From contig OZ345374.1 of assembly GCA_977006965.1 (NCBI GenBank), positions 806,001-870,000 of the forward strand: a stretch of 64,000 nucleotides of DNA, given 5' to 3'. Every line of letters starts with the position of its first letter. The first letter of the stretch is position 1. This document shows, one piece after another, positions 20,058 to 30,594 of this stretch. The stretch comes from Phymatolithon calcareum. Lineage: Eukaryota > Rhodophyta > Florideophyceae > Hapalidiales. The position numbers were made by a program, and so were the translations under genes. Under the pieces are notes generated by a model. The model was not told where the DNA came from and did no database searches. It was given only the letters and a program-made list of their open reading frames with translations.

Positions 20058-23000
20058 GCCCTGCGCAGCTTCTTGCACGTCGCTGCGTATGAGCTCAATG
20101 TTACGATGAAACTTGGTAGGCGGTAGCGGTTTCGTAAACATGTCTGCGACTTGCTGTGCGCTCGGTGTATGCTCAGGTGCGATCTTATTGCGCTGTACTT
20201 GCTCTTGGATGTAATGTGCGCGCGTGTCAATGTGCTTCGACCTTGTCGTTGTCCCGTTCGCAACAGACATTGCGATTGCAGCTGTGTTATCGACAAGAAG
20301 ACGAGTTGGGTTCGGAATGGGTATTCGCCATTCTTCTGCGAGCTGCTGCAGCCACACAATGACACGGGCGGCTTCAGATGCGGCCATATACTCAGCTTCT
20401 CCGGTAGAAAGTGTCACTGATTTTTGAAGTACACTCTTCCAAAATATTAGATCACCAGCGTAGGAAATGGCGATGCCCGTGCGGGATCGGCGTGTGTCGG
20501 GACATGCCGCGTAGTCGCTGTCAGCATACGCCTTGAGCTCGTGGTCACCGCTGAGCTTGTAGAAGAGATGTGCGTTCCGATTAGCAGACAAGTACCGTGC
20601 AAGACGTTTTAACGCGGCTAAGTGGCGCGCAGTAGGGTCGTGCGCGGCTCGAGCGAGTTGAGAAGCAATATAGGCGGCTTCATAAACCACTGTGTCGACA
20701 ATGAAACGCACAAGACCAACGCCGCGCTTGTAGCGTGCCTTATCCTCCTCCGAAATAGCCGATTCGTGCTCCTTACGCGCAGTGAGGTCGGCGCGGGGAT
20801 CATGAGGTGTTTTGACCGTGTTGGCCTGCTGGAGGCCAAAATCGTCGAGCAGTTGCTCCACATGCTTGCGTATGCTGAGACGTATTCCTTCTCTTGTTCG
20901 GGTAATTGCTATGCCCATATGCTGTTGTACCGGTCGTTGCTCCTTGACGTCCCACTCGTTTCGCATTTTCCCGAGGAGCTGCTCGAGTAGAGCCGCGGAG
21001 GGCGAGGTCAATACAAAGTCATCTGTGTCGGCCAGTAGTCGCGCGTATTCTCCTGACGTTTTGTCGACGTAAAGGAAGCAGCTCGGTTCGGCTTTCAACT
21101 GTTGCCATCCCCAGCTGCGCAGGCAAGCGTTCCTATGGCGCTCCCAGAGGTATCCCCCGTCAGGACTGCCCATTTGCGCGCGCGACATGCGTATCAGTTT
21201 TCCGGGCGACGTGAGAGTTCCATCAGCACGACGGGGTTGCTGCATTGTTACCCGATACGAAGGATCCGATGGAGCTCGTGGGTAGGCGTTCGGAACGTCG
21301 GCTGACCGTATATACTCCCCTGCGAGAGCTGCTCTGGCATACAAGAGGCGACGTGCAGTGTGCGAGGGCGACTGGGCGGCTGTACGCAGCGGATCAAAAT
21401 GCGTACCAGGACGCATTAAGTCGCCCCGAACTGTGCAGCGTGCTGATACAGCCTGTAGCGCCCCTCCAGGCGCTGTTTTGTAGTGGTATGCCCAAAGATG
21501 CGGGACGGGTTTGTCTGTCGGCTCTGGGTCAACCAGTTCCCAAGCACCCAACGCTAAATTTGTATCGATAAAGAGGTCGTGAGCCTTTTTCCAATACAAG
21601 TGAAATTGGGCATGACGACCCTTGCGCGTTTCGCGAAGTGAGCGAGGATTGGTCGGTGGTGTAGTTGGTGTGTCGAGCTCCACTGCAACGGCAGATGCAG
21701 CCGGCGCACCTCCGATTTCATCCAGGTCACCGTCATGGAACCGAGCTGGTTTGCGCAGCGTCGCGCGTTTGCGAAGCACGCGACGACTGCCCGCTATGAT
21801 TGTGGTCGGCTGCGGCGTTCGTGGTCTCATTCTTGAGTTGGATCGAGAAGTCAATGTTGCGGATGGAAGACTATCGTGACCTTCGAGTGATGGTGATGCC
21901 AGCGATTCAGACGGTGGTTGATTGGGTCCGCGTGGCTTGATCGGTACAAAATCAGCACCGCGGGCCTCAATGATTTTTCGTGACTTTTCGTCCCGAACGG
22001 CGACGACCGCGTCTGACAGCGGTGCAAGGTAGCGACATTTAATGCCGCGCATCGAAAGACTGCTCGGCTTGCGGGCTTTGTTTGGCACAAAACCTTGTGC
22101 ACCAAAAGGGGCCCGCAGAGGGAAGCGAGGAGGTGAGCCGAAAAGCTTATGGTGGGGTGAGCAGACGGAGCCACGCCTAGGAATTGCGTTCAGTTTGGCG
22201 ACACAGTCTCCCAAAGCGTAGTCCCACATAGAATTGGGCATTCCAGAGGATGTTAGTTGTGTGCGGATGCACGATTTCAACGTGCGGATTGCTCGTTCTG
22301 ATTGACCATTCATCTGAGGAGCATTTGGAATTGATTTGGTTAAAGTGATTCCCTCTGCTTTGGCGTATGCCTTGGGTGTCCCTTCAGATAGCTCTCCTGC
22401 TCCATCAGAGTGCAATCGTCGTACTTTGTACCCTGAAGAACGCTGCAGTTGGCGAACAGCTTCGACTAAACTTTCACCAGCTGCACCCTTCGTGCGGGTC
22501 GGGAGTGCCATCAGGTACTCGGTGGCCTGATCGGCGAGTACTGTGAAGTATCGGTTTCCTCTCATGGTCTGCGTCAGGGGCCCTGCAGTGTCCGAGCTCA
22601 ACTTGTGTAATGGCCTACAGTTTTCACGCATCACAGATCTGTGGGGTGCTCGAGTGAGCTTGGCGCTGTTGCATGGAGTGCACGTATAGTTTCCCTTGCA
22701 CTTGAGCAGCAGGTTCTTCAAGTGGGGTTTTTCGACCATAAGCCGTCGCAGAGCATCAGGATGAGCATGGGCGAAAGTGTCATGCAGGCGCTGTAGAGAG
22801 CGGGGGACCACACCACTTGAGCGTTCTTTTGAGAACCGTTCGCTCCGACAGCGAGTTGCAGGCCCGTCAAACATAAAGACGTTGTTTCGCCTGGTTCCTG
22901 TGGCCACGACATCTTTAGGCACACCAGGCGATGGTTCAGTGACGTAAAAGCGGTCCCGTTTTAGGGTTATATCGAAGTCGTTGCTCAGTCTTCCTGCTGA

Positions 23001-24104
23001 CACAAGGTCGCGAGATAGGCCTGGCACACAAAGCGCACCGCTAAGTGGAAGTGGAGAATGCGATCCCATGATTGAGGAGCTTCCTACAGCAGTAGTAGTC
23101 GCTCTTTCATGGTTGGCGAGCTGAACGGAGACATGAAGTGGCCTCGGATGGCGCAACTTTCCTACTGACGCTGTAAGGTGATGTGTAGCTGCAGAATCAA
23201 GTAAGGGGCTGATCATGTACTGAGAATCGTTGTTTACATTGTCGTTTTGGTCATTACTAGCTTCCATCATGGCGGCGAGGGACCCCGCGACTGCATGTAC
23301 AAACTCCGGGTCCATGGTCACTGCAGCGGCAGAAGGTTTCGGCATGCTGCCCCGGCGAGCTTGCATGGCGCGGCACCGATCGTCATCTTGCTTGTGGTTG
23401 TCCATTTTGTGCAGCATGCAGCTATAGTTGGTGACTGTCGGGTCTCCGGGGCGGCGACCATAGCGCGGGCGATCTGTAGGCGCGCCGGAGTTTCTAGTGT
23501 TCCGATTTCCCTTGCTGGATGTCGGTAGACGAAGAATCGCAGCAGTGAGACGGCTAGCGGTGGTATCGTTCTTTTGAATGTCCGGTAGGTAGGCGTATAG
23601 CTCAGTTAGAGCGTGAGAGTTGGGTGTGTTTGGGAGACCGCCGAGCAGATCTGCGATATATGCGGATGGGGATGCGAGATAATGGCTGGCATCAGCGGAG
23701 AGAAGTTGGTCGTGGCGACTTCGGTGGGCGGCGACGTAAGCGGCCGGTGTAGGGTACGAATCTAGGTTCTTGACCTTCGCAGAGTGGGCTACCTCGTGAA
23801 TAGATGTCTGAGGAGCGAGACCGCATAGGTGGACGTACGCCTCTAGCGCGGTCATCGGAGATATAGCTTGACGAAATGATCCGTGGACAGTGAGCATCAT
23901 AAAAGATTTGAGAAGGGCAGCTTGGGCGACTTCGACTTGGTCAGTGTCCAGGGGAGCGCGAGTCAAGAGTTTCTCAGCGCGCTGGCCCTGGGTAACTGCG
24001 TCGACGCAAAGGCGCCAGTCGCGGTGATTAGTCGCATCTGCGAACAGTTTGGTCACGCCATCGGTTGGCCACGGGCGAGTAGGGACGCGATTCGAATCGT
24101 CCAT
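20055..24104 (-). CDS. C2 Gag-Pol polyprotein
   Basis: One 1349-codon frame from an ATG at 24104. Residues 1-200 are a Gag-like helical region without a clear zinc knuckle. The protease site is LLDSAATHHLT (about 300). The integrase zinc site is FAHAHPDAL with CTPC (about 445-478). The integrase core carries SSDTAGPL, LHSDGAGEL and NGQSERAIRT (D, D, E; about 503, 565, 600). RT has SADVPNAYPRAP (about 945), with catalytic box LADTDDFVL (about 1025) where copia elements normally have YVDD. RNase H has YADSDYAAC, STGEAEYMAAS and VDNTAAIAMS, ending KHIDTRAHYIQEQV. The long Pro/Arg-rich linker between integrase and RT is normal for copia. The DTDD box keeps both catalytic aspartates but replaces the usual Tyr with Asp. 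Either this lineage tolerates it, or one base change has crippled a fresh copy. Confidence 0.95.
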   Translation of the reverse strand: MDDSNRVPTRPWPTDGVTKLFADATNHRDWRLCVDAVTQGQRAEKLLTRAPLDTDQVEVAQAALLKSFMMLTVHGSFRQAISPMTALEAYVHLCGLAPQTSIHEVAHSAKVKNLDSYPTPAAYVAAHRSRHDQLLSADASHYLASPSAYIADLLGGLPNTPNSHALTELYAYLPDIQKNDTTASRLTAAILRLPTSSKGNRNTRNSGAPTDRPRYGRRPGDPTVTNYSCMLHKMDNHKQDDDRCRAMQARRGSMPKPSAAAVTMDPEFVHAVAGSLAAMMEASNDQNDNVNNDSQYMISPLLDSAATHHLTASVGKLRHPRPLHVSVQLANHERATTTAVGSSSIMGSHSPLPLSGALCVPGLSRDLVSAGRLSNDFDITLKRDRFYVTEPSPGVPKDVVATGTRRNNVFMFDGPATRCRSERFSKERSSGVVPRSLQRLHDTFAHAHPDALRRLMVEKPHLKNLLLKCKGNYTCTPCNSAKLTRAPHRSVMRENCRPLHKLSSDTAGPLTQTMRGNRYFTVLADQATEYLMALPTRTKGAAGESLVEAVRQLQRSSGYKVRRLHSDGAGELSEGTPKAYAKAEGITLTKSIPNAPQMNGQSERAIRTLKSCIRTQLTSSGMPNSMWDYALGDCVAKLNAIPRRGSVCSPHHKLFGSPPRFPLRAPFGAQGFVPNKARKPSSLSMRGIKCRYLAPLSDAVVAVRDEKSRKIIEARGADFVPIKPRGPNQPPSESLASPSLEGHDSLPSATLTSRSNSRMRPRTPQPTTIIAGSRRVLRKRATLRKPARFHDGDLDEIGGAPAASAVAVELDTPTTPPTNPRSLRETRKGRHAQFHLYWKKAHDLFIDTNLALGAWELVDPEPTDKPVPHLWAYHYKTAPGGALQAVSARCTVRGDLMRPGTHFDPLRTAAQSPSHTARRLLYARAALAGEYIRSADVPNAYPRAPSDPSYRVTMQQPRRADGTLTSPGKLIRMSRAQMGSPDGGYLWERHRNACLRSWGWQQLKAEPSCFLYVDKTSGEYARLLADTDDFVLTSPSAALLEQLLGKMRNEWDVKEQRPVQQHMGIAITRTREGIRLSIRKHVEQLLDDFGLQQANTVKTPHDPRADLTARKEHESAISEEDKARYKRGVGLVRFIVDTVVYEAAYIASQLARAAHDPTARHLAALKRLARYLSANRNAHLFYKLSGDHELKAYADSDYAACPDTRRSRTGIAISYAGDLIFWKSVLQKSVTLSTGEAEYMAASEAARVIVWLQQLAEEWRIPIPNPTRLLVDNTAAIAMSVANGTTTRSKHIDTRAHYIQEQVQRNKIAPEHTPSAQQVADMFTKPLPPTKFHRNIELIRSDVQEAAQG

Positions 24105-24303
24105 GACAGGAGCGGAGGCGGCAGATCGGATAGCCGCAGTGTTGGTAGGAGTAGTGGCGACAGCGGCGTCGCGGGAATTGGTGGCGGGAGTAGGCGATGT
24201 TCGCCGTTGGGATAGGTAAGCTATGGCCCGAGCGGTGTAGTCGGGATCTGGATTACGGTTCTTGCGCTTCGAGCGCTCCAGCGTGTGAGTGGTTAGCGGC
24301 GTA

Positions 24304-24314
24304 GGCCCATAACC
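24304..24314 (-). promoter_or_regulatory. C2 primer-binding site (initiator tRNA-Met half)
   Basis: The minus strand reads GGTTATGGGCC directly after the 5' LTR, the same 11 bases as in C1 and complementary to the initiator tRNA-Met anticodon arm. The next bases (TA) leave the tRNA match earlier than in C1. Confidence 0.8.
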
Positions 24315-24546
24315 TGTTGGCTTCTAACCTCTACCTTTACTCCTGAGGGGCTAGCTAGTCTACTTATGGTTTTCTGGTGGCCCTGCGTGCCAGGAGACAC
24401 ACACAGGCACACATAGTGCGGCATGCAGACGGCATGCGCCAGTCACTAGTCTCGTGCCTGGCTTGCCTGGTGAGGGTGCAGTAGGGTGCAGGCATGCGAG
24501 GTACACGTGGAGTAGTCCACCACGTGTGTGAGTGGCGAAGCTATCA
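24315..24546 (-). repeat. C2 5' LTR, 51 bp shorter
   Basis: 232 bp, identical to the 3' LTR apart from one substitution and loss of one GCGAAGCT repeat plus the intervening sequence. Since reverse transcription makes both LTRs from one template, the loss must have followed insertion (or be an error). It removes part of the U3 start, which could affect promoter strength. Confidence 0.92.
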
Positions 24547-25576
24547 GAGATTGGAGCAAAGATCACGCACAGCAATGTTCATGTAACATATGGAGTACAA
24601 ACGAAAAAGAGGTTCTCCATGTTCTATAGAAAGCTGAATAAGATTAGCAACCGCAATGAAGCGAATAGAATGCCTTTTTTTATGCCAGAAACGATGGCTT
24701 CGATTAGTTGTCTCATGTCGCGCGTGTACATCTTCAGCAAGCGAAACGTGCTCATCGTGATCTACGCCATCCAGTACGCACCTTTCATCCGGACATCCTT
24801 TGTATGCAACTACATACTCGCCGGGGAGCAGTCTGCCCTGCATTCGAGACCGAAAAATGTTAAGGTCAGGGTGCGATCCGCATGGAAATGAACCAAAAAC
24901 CCAGACAATTTCCCCGGAGCTTATTGATATTCCAACCTCGTAGCGCAACCTGGGACCATGAATTTTGTGCGAATACCAACTCGTATCAAGAGGGCTCGGT
25001 TCATAAACGCTGCAGTCCGTACCGTGAACGGAACAAGGAAATAATTTGACGTGCCTACATGTGGATAACTGGTACCGAGCAAAAAGTTATCCCAAACATT
25101 CTGAGCGCCAAAAGCAGAGGAAGTTAGAATTATCGAATCATCCGGCGTAAAACAAATGATTGAGCACAAGCACTTACCACAAGGAGGTCCGAAATCAAAC
25201 CCACAAAAGTCCATACCCATTTTCTGAATATCTTTTCGTCCGATCTACATATCGTGCAATGTACAGACTCGTTTCCATATACTTTCAAGAAGAGTAGCGC
25301 TCAGAGAAAATGATAAGGCGCTGAGTACACTAGAGCATTCTCCTCCAACCTGTTCCAAGTTTCCGCGCAGACACAAACCGAAACTACGAACAAAAACCGG
25401 AACCGTCGCTGTTCCGCTACATTATACAGGCCTGGAGCATTTCCAATCATTGGACGCGCATCAATATCTTCGACTGAGATGAACATGTTTTCCTTTCGCA
25501 AGCGGCACGGTAGGGCAACGAATGGCCTGCGGCTGGGGAGCTGGGGAAAATGGCCGGAAATGATTTGAATTTTCAA
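24546..25576 (-). pseudogene. T1: Harbinger/IS5-type (DDE_Tnp_4) transposase relic
   Basis: The minus-strand ATG at 25576 opens a frame with RRFRFLFVVSVCVCAETWNR, a TGA in the middle, then ALLFLKVYGNESVHCTICRS and DEKIFRKWVWTFV. A 77-bp intron (25101-25177; GTAAGT donor, CAG acceptor) follows. The rest reads VHGTDCSVYEPSPLDTSWYS, RLRYEVGISI, GSFPCGSHPDLNIFR, VVAYKGCPDE, HARHETTNRS and NLIQLSIEHGEPLF. Compared with T2, the first catalytic Asp is His (VHGTD versus VDGTD) and the second is Tyr (AYKG versus PDKG), so it is dead. A frame change lies between intron and first motif. C2 inserted at the very end; the native tail resumes left of 19770. Confidence 0.82.
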
Positions 25577-27133
25577 ATATTAAAGGTTTTTATATATTTC
25601 CTGAAAAACGTGAACATTTTGTAGGTTTTTGTTCAGCACACGTCGACATCTTGTGCAATTCATATTGTGCTCCTTTGTGAATGCCACCATTCTGATGACA
25701 GTATCGTTCTCAGGAACACTCCAATCCGACAATTAAGAACCTAAATTTGGCCCCACGAGAATTACCCCTTTTTCGCAAAGACGCCATTGCACCGGACGGG
25801 CGGGTATGCGCTCATCGTCCCTAGCTCCCGGCTTGTGTAGTTTAATTCTATCCCTACCGTTGCTCTCTCTTGTGTATCTATTTTCAATATGTCCTTCGTC
25901 TGAGAAGATTATTGATTGGTGAGGGCGCCGTGAAGGCAACAACCTTTCAAATGTAGAAAACAATATATAGAGTCCCCGTAATATTACACATTAATCTAGT
26001 TGTCCCTGACTTGGAATCTAAACTCAATATTTGGCGTGCTGTGCTCGTAAGACTTTGTACAGGCGGCATGATCCACGTACTCGACTCGAAGAGCGTGATC
26101 TTCTCTTGCGCAAGCTGGAAAGAATGCGGCGGGTCATAAAATTATGCGATAGATAACTATACATAAGCAATAACCAAATGGTTGAAAATCACTCTTAAGA
26201 AAATACACATCAATCCGTCCATCCGTCTAATTCATGTTCACGCTAAGGACTTAGAGCGACCGTGACGGTACAGCTCCATTATTCTAGAATAGTACGCGTT
26301 GTTCACTGCGCAGCATTGCCACACGGACTGTGACACAGGTTCTCCATAGTGTTTGTCATTCTGATTCTTTCCGATCTGTTCGCTTTCTCCAGCGAAAAAT
26401 TGAACTTTCTAGTGTTTCCCTTACCAATCGTTCTAAAATAACTTTGGATGCAACATGCTCACATCACATTTTCATCTGGATTTAATGGGCCTAATCTGAC
26501 AGTATTCCTCGCACATTTCTGTGCATAAATTTCCATACTCGTCGTCCATACCTCTCATCGAGTATTTGCTGTGACGGGCGACTCTTGAGCAGTGCCATAT
26601 TCTGCACTCTGCGCTCTCATCGCTAACCACGCACAATAGCACCGCGTTGGCTCCGAGGTGCCCGTATACTCCAGCCTCGCTGCCTGAGACACTATCAGCA
26701 GCACGATTTAGGCATCGATCGGCTCTGCGGGAAACGCACGAATCGCGACAAACGCGATCGGCACATATGCATTGCGCGCGAAGCGGCACCACTTCATACT
26801 CCCACGCATCCGGTTCTCAATCAATGCGGAGACGATCGTCAGGGCTTCCCCATTGGTCCATGGGAACCGTGGAACTGCTCACGAGGCCACGTGACCTAAG
26901 TTCTCGCGAGAGACTCAAAACGGTTGAATACGATCAGATCGTATGTTATTTACTGATTCCGAACAAACAGGCGAGAACAAGCGTCCCGTTGGGGTGACCA
27001 CAAATGTTTTTGCACGTCATGGAGTCCAAAACGATTTTAGGTTACAATTTTGCAACAGTTGTTAAGGTTTATAGGGTACATAAAATTTTCGACACGAGAA
27101 TGCAGTTCGCAAGCGATTGCCAAGATCAAAATT
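25577..27133. other. Unassigned stretch with one copy of repeat family D
   Basis: 25577-26460 shows no supported gene. 26470-26870 is a degenerate relative of 61480-61860 and of 58680-58860 (see repeat D1). 26870-27133 holds nothing I recognise. Confidence 0.5.
26470..26870 (-). repeat. Repeat family D, copy D1
   Basis: This shares long diverged blocks with 61480-61860, such as CATCGAGTATTTGCTG, GCACTCTGCGCTCTCATCGCT, GCATTGCGCGCGAAGCG and CTCCCACGCATCCGGTT. On the minus strand the blocks translate alike (SKYSMRGMDDEYGN versus SKYSIRCTDNEDIY), so the source was probably coding on that strand. No catalytic motif is recognised. Confidence 0.6.
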
Positions 27134-27778
27134 TTATCTCCTCAGCAGGCTACAATGCGAGCGCTTCACCTCTTCGATTGTACAGTTGTCTAGAGGAACG
27201 TGGATGTTATCAGATAGGAAAACTGGTATCGCTGTTACGTGCTCCCCGCGAACTACCGCGTCTAGCTTGTTCTCAAGAAAAATGGTTTCTGCCGCCCACG
27301 CTGGTTCATGGAAAAGACGAATGCCCCTCCGTCCATTAACAAGACTGTCGATGTGCTTGGAAATCTGAACATTTTTCGCAAAAGAACGCAATTGAAGAAT
27401 TGAAAAGTGAGTTATTTAGGTCGAAATGATCTCATGTCATTAGGCATCGTATGTCGGACTCACCTTGAAGGAGATGAATACGAGATGGAACAGTGAAGGA
27501 CTCAAAGCATCGGTTATGGAGGGCCTAACCGGCAAATCTGTGTTCTGTGATCCGGGATGTTTTGTCGACAGCACGGTATGTGCGCTTTTGGAAAATTTGT
27601 ACGCTCCGGACATTGCCCCATGATGGGCATCTTGACAAGCACCGGTAAGGGCAATATCGTACTTGTGCTCAGCCACTTCAAACATGTTGCGAAGTGCCAT
27701 TTTCGCTGCACTCTCATCCAACATAGTGCTGAAATGCATCGGACTGCTTCTAGAACATGACGAAATGAAAGAGCCAAC
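27134..27778 (-). CDS. Unrecognised protein, two exons with canonical splice sites
   Basis: Exon A (27464-27778) begins after a 3' splice site TTTTGCAG and encodes VGSFISSCSRSSPMHFSTML to SLFHLVFISFK. It ends at AAG followed by a GTGAGT donor. A 99-bp intron (27365-27463) ends at TTCAG. Exon B (27134-27364) continues in phase with ISKHIDSLVNGRRGIRLFHE and ends LLRR and a stop. The in-phase join, consensus donor and acceptor make this a real or recently real gene. Upstream exons must exist (the start is missing); a GTGAGT at about 27858 could end one, and the frame at 28043-28432 could be another, but neither join is proved. I recognise no domain. Confidence 0.55.
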
Positions 27779-28042
27779 CTGCAAAATTGGTAAGAGAAAT
27801 GGTCAGTGGAAGTCTGCAGTACCTTCAGTGGAATAAAATATATCAGCCGAGACTCACGAAAGATTTCCGAATAGACTACTGTGCCGCTACTTGACCCCTA
27901 ACAATGAAACGGCGTCACTCGATTTGGTGCCATGTTCACGTTCTGTACGCTTAAGCGTTGAGCGCGCAACTGCGTTTCCTGTTGGTGCCGCAGTACTTGA
28001 TCCGAAATACTTGACGATGCCTGACGTTCCACATAACGCTGA

Positions 28043-28432
28043 TCACGTAAAACCGGGGTATGGTTTTGCAAATAATTTTCTGCCGTCGCTGTTGAGACTA
28101 TTCTGAGAAAGACGATGTTGCCAGTCGTTCTGCGGCATCCGGAAGAGAAGGCTGTCGATGAGTGCGATGAGATGATGCTGTTGGATTTTGGACCGCTCGC
28201 GGCTGCTCATGAGAAGCCGAGAAGCGTTGATTATGGGCCTCGCTCCGAGAATTGCTTGCGTGCTTTTCACTTCGACGGCGCAGTGCGATTTGCAAAGGCG
28301 CGTTTCCTTTTTTAAAATGGATCTTCGGAAGACTCCGGGGATTTCATCATCGAAAATAGCGCCAATGAATTCACGAGGTGCCCGAAAGTAGAGAATCCGT
28401 TCCCACATAGGGACGGAGACGACTTTGCACAT
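28043..28432 (-). CDS. Unrecognised 129-codon frame, possible upstream exon
   Basis: The ATG at 28432 starts MCKVVSVPMWERILYFRAPR and the frame runs to a TGA at 28043. Composition looks coding (mixed hydrophobic and charged, few rare runs) but there is no known motif. It lies 265 bases upstream of the spliced frame at 27134-27778 on the same strand and might belong to that gene. The strength is only that of an open frame. Confidence 0.3.
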   Translation of the reverse strand: MCKVVSVPMWERILYFRAPREFIGAIFDDEIPGVFRRSILKKETRLCKSHCAVEVKSTQAILGARPIINASRLLMSSRERSKIQQHHLIALIDSLLFRMPQNDWQHRLSQNSLNSDGRKLFAKPYPGFT

Positions 28433-29111
28433 TGCAGGGCCATTTATTGGGCAGTAAAGCTCAGTGCAGTCGACTTATCGTCAAGCCATTGCTCCGCGAG
28501 AACCGAAGAACAAGTTGAGCTGTTTTGGCTCAGACACATTACATTTTTATGCTTGTAGAGACAGAAATATAAATTTGATAATAAAATTTCCTCGCAGGGG
28601 GAAATGTTGGTTCTTAACTACAGATAGAAGAATAATACGTCTAAATAGATCACCAAAAATTATGTTTAGGTATTCACTTTGGGTGTTTCAATTTGTCAGT
28701 TACCCAAACTTTGGAAAGGTTTCCTTGTGATTTGACGCACGTTTTCTGTGATTGGCTCTGCGCAGAGCGATAGTACGCTTTTCAGATTTCCTTGAAAAGA
28801 CATGACTTTGCAAGTACACATGGATCTTTATGGTTGACTACTTGGAAAAACTTTTCATACCTGCACTATTCATCCCGTGGTACTCGGGTGATAAAAACTT
28901 GCGGGACGTGGTCCATTCGCACGCGACGTTGTGCAGGCCTGTTCCACGGAGCGGAGAACTCTCATACTACCTGGAGGATGCGGGAAATATCTTTTTCTAA
29001 GGTTTGATATTACAGTTTTATATTTTTGAAACATTATTTGCCGCGTGCCATATCATAACGGGTTCAGCCAGCAAGTTTGAAAGCATGCTACTTTATTTTC
29101 TAGATTTCAAT
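28433..29111. other. Unassigned interval
   Basis: AT-rich, with short frames on the plus strand (28464-28730, 28792-29007) that I do not recognise. No repeat shared with the rest of the window was noticed. Confidence 0.4.
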
Positions 29112-29675
29112 TTAAAATAAAGGATCTGTGTCCAACGTGAGCTGTGTGACGTTCGCCACTGCGTGAAAGCAAACAGAGTGCCTCGATCGATCATGGCGAA
29201 AGATGTCTCTCAAAACGCAGAAGTTTTTGAAACGGCCATTCACCGTTTCGTGCCGTGCACGAATTTCTGAAGCTAGACTTCGTCCACAGTCTGTGAGCAT
29301 GTTCGGAATGAAATATTTCTCGACGCGGTATCCCTTATCTGGTATAACGAACTGCCCGTGCATCAGGGCCTGTTTCAAATTTTGCCTGAATATTTTGACA
29401 TCGGCGTAACTGCCACACTCAAACGGGACATTTTTCCAAACTGAAGATCCCTCCATAGAAAGCCCTATCTCATAGTGCAGGCCCGCCCGCTTAATTTTGT
29501 GAGAATAAAATGAAGCGTCAAATGGATCTTGCTCGTGCACGGCGAAATCTGTACCATCAACACTTATCCAGCAGCCAGAATTAGATCTTCGATTCAGACG
29601 GGCTGCCCAGGATATCTAAAATATTATTCAGCGATGATCAAAAATACATAAAACTTTTGGGACGCAACGTACAAC

Positions 29676-30594
29676 CAGGGGAATGTTAGGAGGGGGACAA
29701 AAGCAGAAACTTGATGTTTCAAAAAGTTTATTAAAAATGTGGCCTGCGTTGTGTCAGGTTAATTATGAGGAAATCCTTGTATCAGAAATTAAGTGATGAA
29801 GCTCGATTCTTGCAGCGCTCTGACAGAGCCGTCGTTCGACGACGGCCAATGGAATTGTGCCAGGACATGTTGAGCTGTAAGCATCCTAGTGATAGTATAG
29901 TGGGAGTGCAGTAAACGCTGCGGTGCCATGTCGGATTCCGAGGCGCTCGTGCGGGCGCTTTCGTGATTAGCTGATGAAATTGTGGCAACGTGGCCGCAAA
30001 TGATAGGTTTTATTTCGCAGAAATGGATTATGCGAGCACTTCTCTCAAGCGAGGACCACCGACGGATGAACGCGCGACCGAGCGTCTTGTTCCAGCCCAG
30101 AACTCACGGCTGATTGAAGCCCGGGCTCGTCACACAAGCTACTCGCTTCCGAGAACGTTCCGCTCACGTCAATCGCTGTTACACAGGAGAGAAGACGCGA
30201 GCCACACCTCCAGGTCTTCCCTTTCATTAATTAAAATATAGTTAAATCTGCCCGGCGCACAACTGCTACATCTCAAATTTTCGCGGGCAACTTTTGAAAA
30301 TCACGAAAGCCACGGGCGCGAGCCGTGCACGTTTTGTGCACAGTGCACAGGGAGAGCTGGAAAACCTACTTCTCTATTATTTCTCTCCAGAATGGGATCC
30401 TGCAACGAGAGGCTTCGCTACATTACGGTCCATAATGTACGCGAGCTGTAAGCTGGATTTTTTCTTTGAACCGACTTCGTTTATGATACATTTTCGCCCT
30501 ACCTGCTCTGCTTCATACGGTCGCCACATAGGCTTATCATTAAAATTCGGTATGACACCTCGCCTGCTTTTGTCCCCCTCCTAACATTCCCCTG
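29676..30594. mobile_element. DNA transposon B1 (31-bp TIRs, 7-bp TSD)
   Basis: Ends CAGGGGAATGTTAGG continue as a perfect inverted repeat through GAGGGGGACAAAAGCAG. The TSD is GTACAAC at 29669-29675 and 30595-30601. A near-identical copy B2 lies at 62843-63776. It is 919 bp long. Frames of 68, 83 and 96 codons are kept in both copies but match no transposase, so it is presumably non-autonomous. The CAGGGG start is hAT-like, but both copies show 7 bp, not 8, of duplication. Confidence 0.88.
30294..30584 (+). CDS. Conserved 96-codon frame inside B1
   Basis: It runs from KITKATGASRARFVHSAQGE to the right TIR and recurs with few changes at 63476-63766 in B2. Its first codon is not ATG in the sequence (TTG), and the frame ends in the TIR. 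Conservation may simply reflect the youth of the two copies. No domain is recognised and confidence that it is translated is low. Confidence 0.2.
   Translation: MKITKATGASRARFVHSAQGELENLLLYYFSPEWDPATRGFATLRSIMYASCKLDFFFEPTSFMIHFRPTCSASYGRHIGLSLKFGMTPRLLLSPS

Larger units (their letters stand above)
19775..24546 (-). mobile_element. Copia-type LTR retrotransposon C2 (nearly intact, young)
   Basis: LTRs lie at 19775-20057 (283 bp) and 24315-24546 (232 bp), with a perfect 5-bp TSD GAGAT at 19770-19774 and 24547-24551. A single 1349-codon gag-pol frame is uninterrupted. By eye the LTRs differ by one base (GTAAGG versus GTAGGG) and one 51-bp deletion, so insertion is recent. The element landed in the last codons of transposase relic T1. 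The unusual RT catalytic box is discussed under the CDS. Confidence 0.96.

Noticed and set aside
24120-24300. Separate small gene upstream of C2 gag-pol
   Set aside because: It is the untranslated leader between primer site and ATG. The frames there are on the opposite strand and low complexity.
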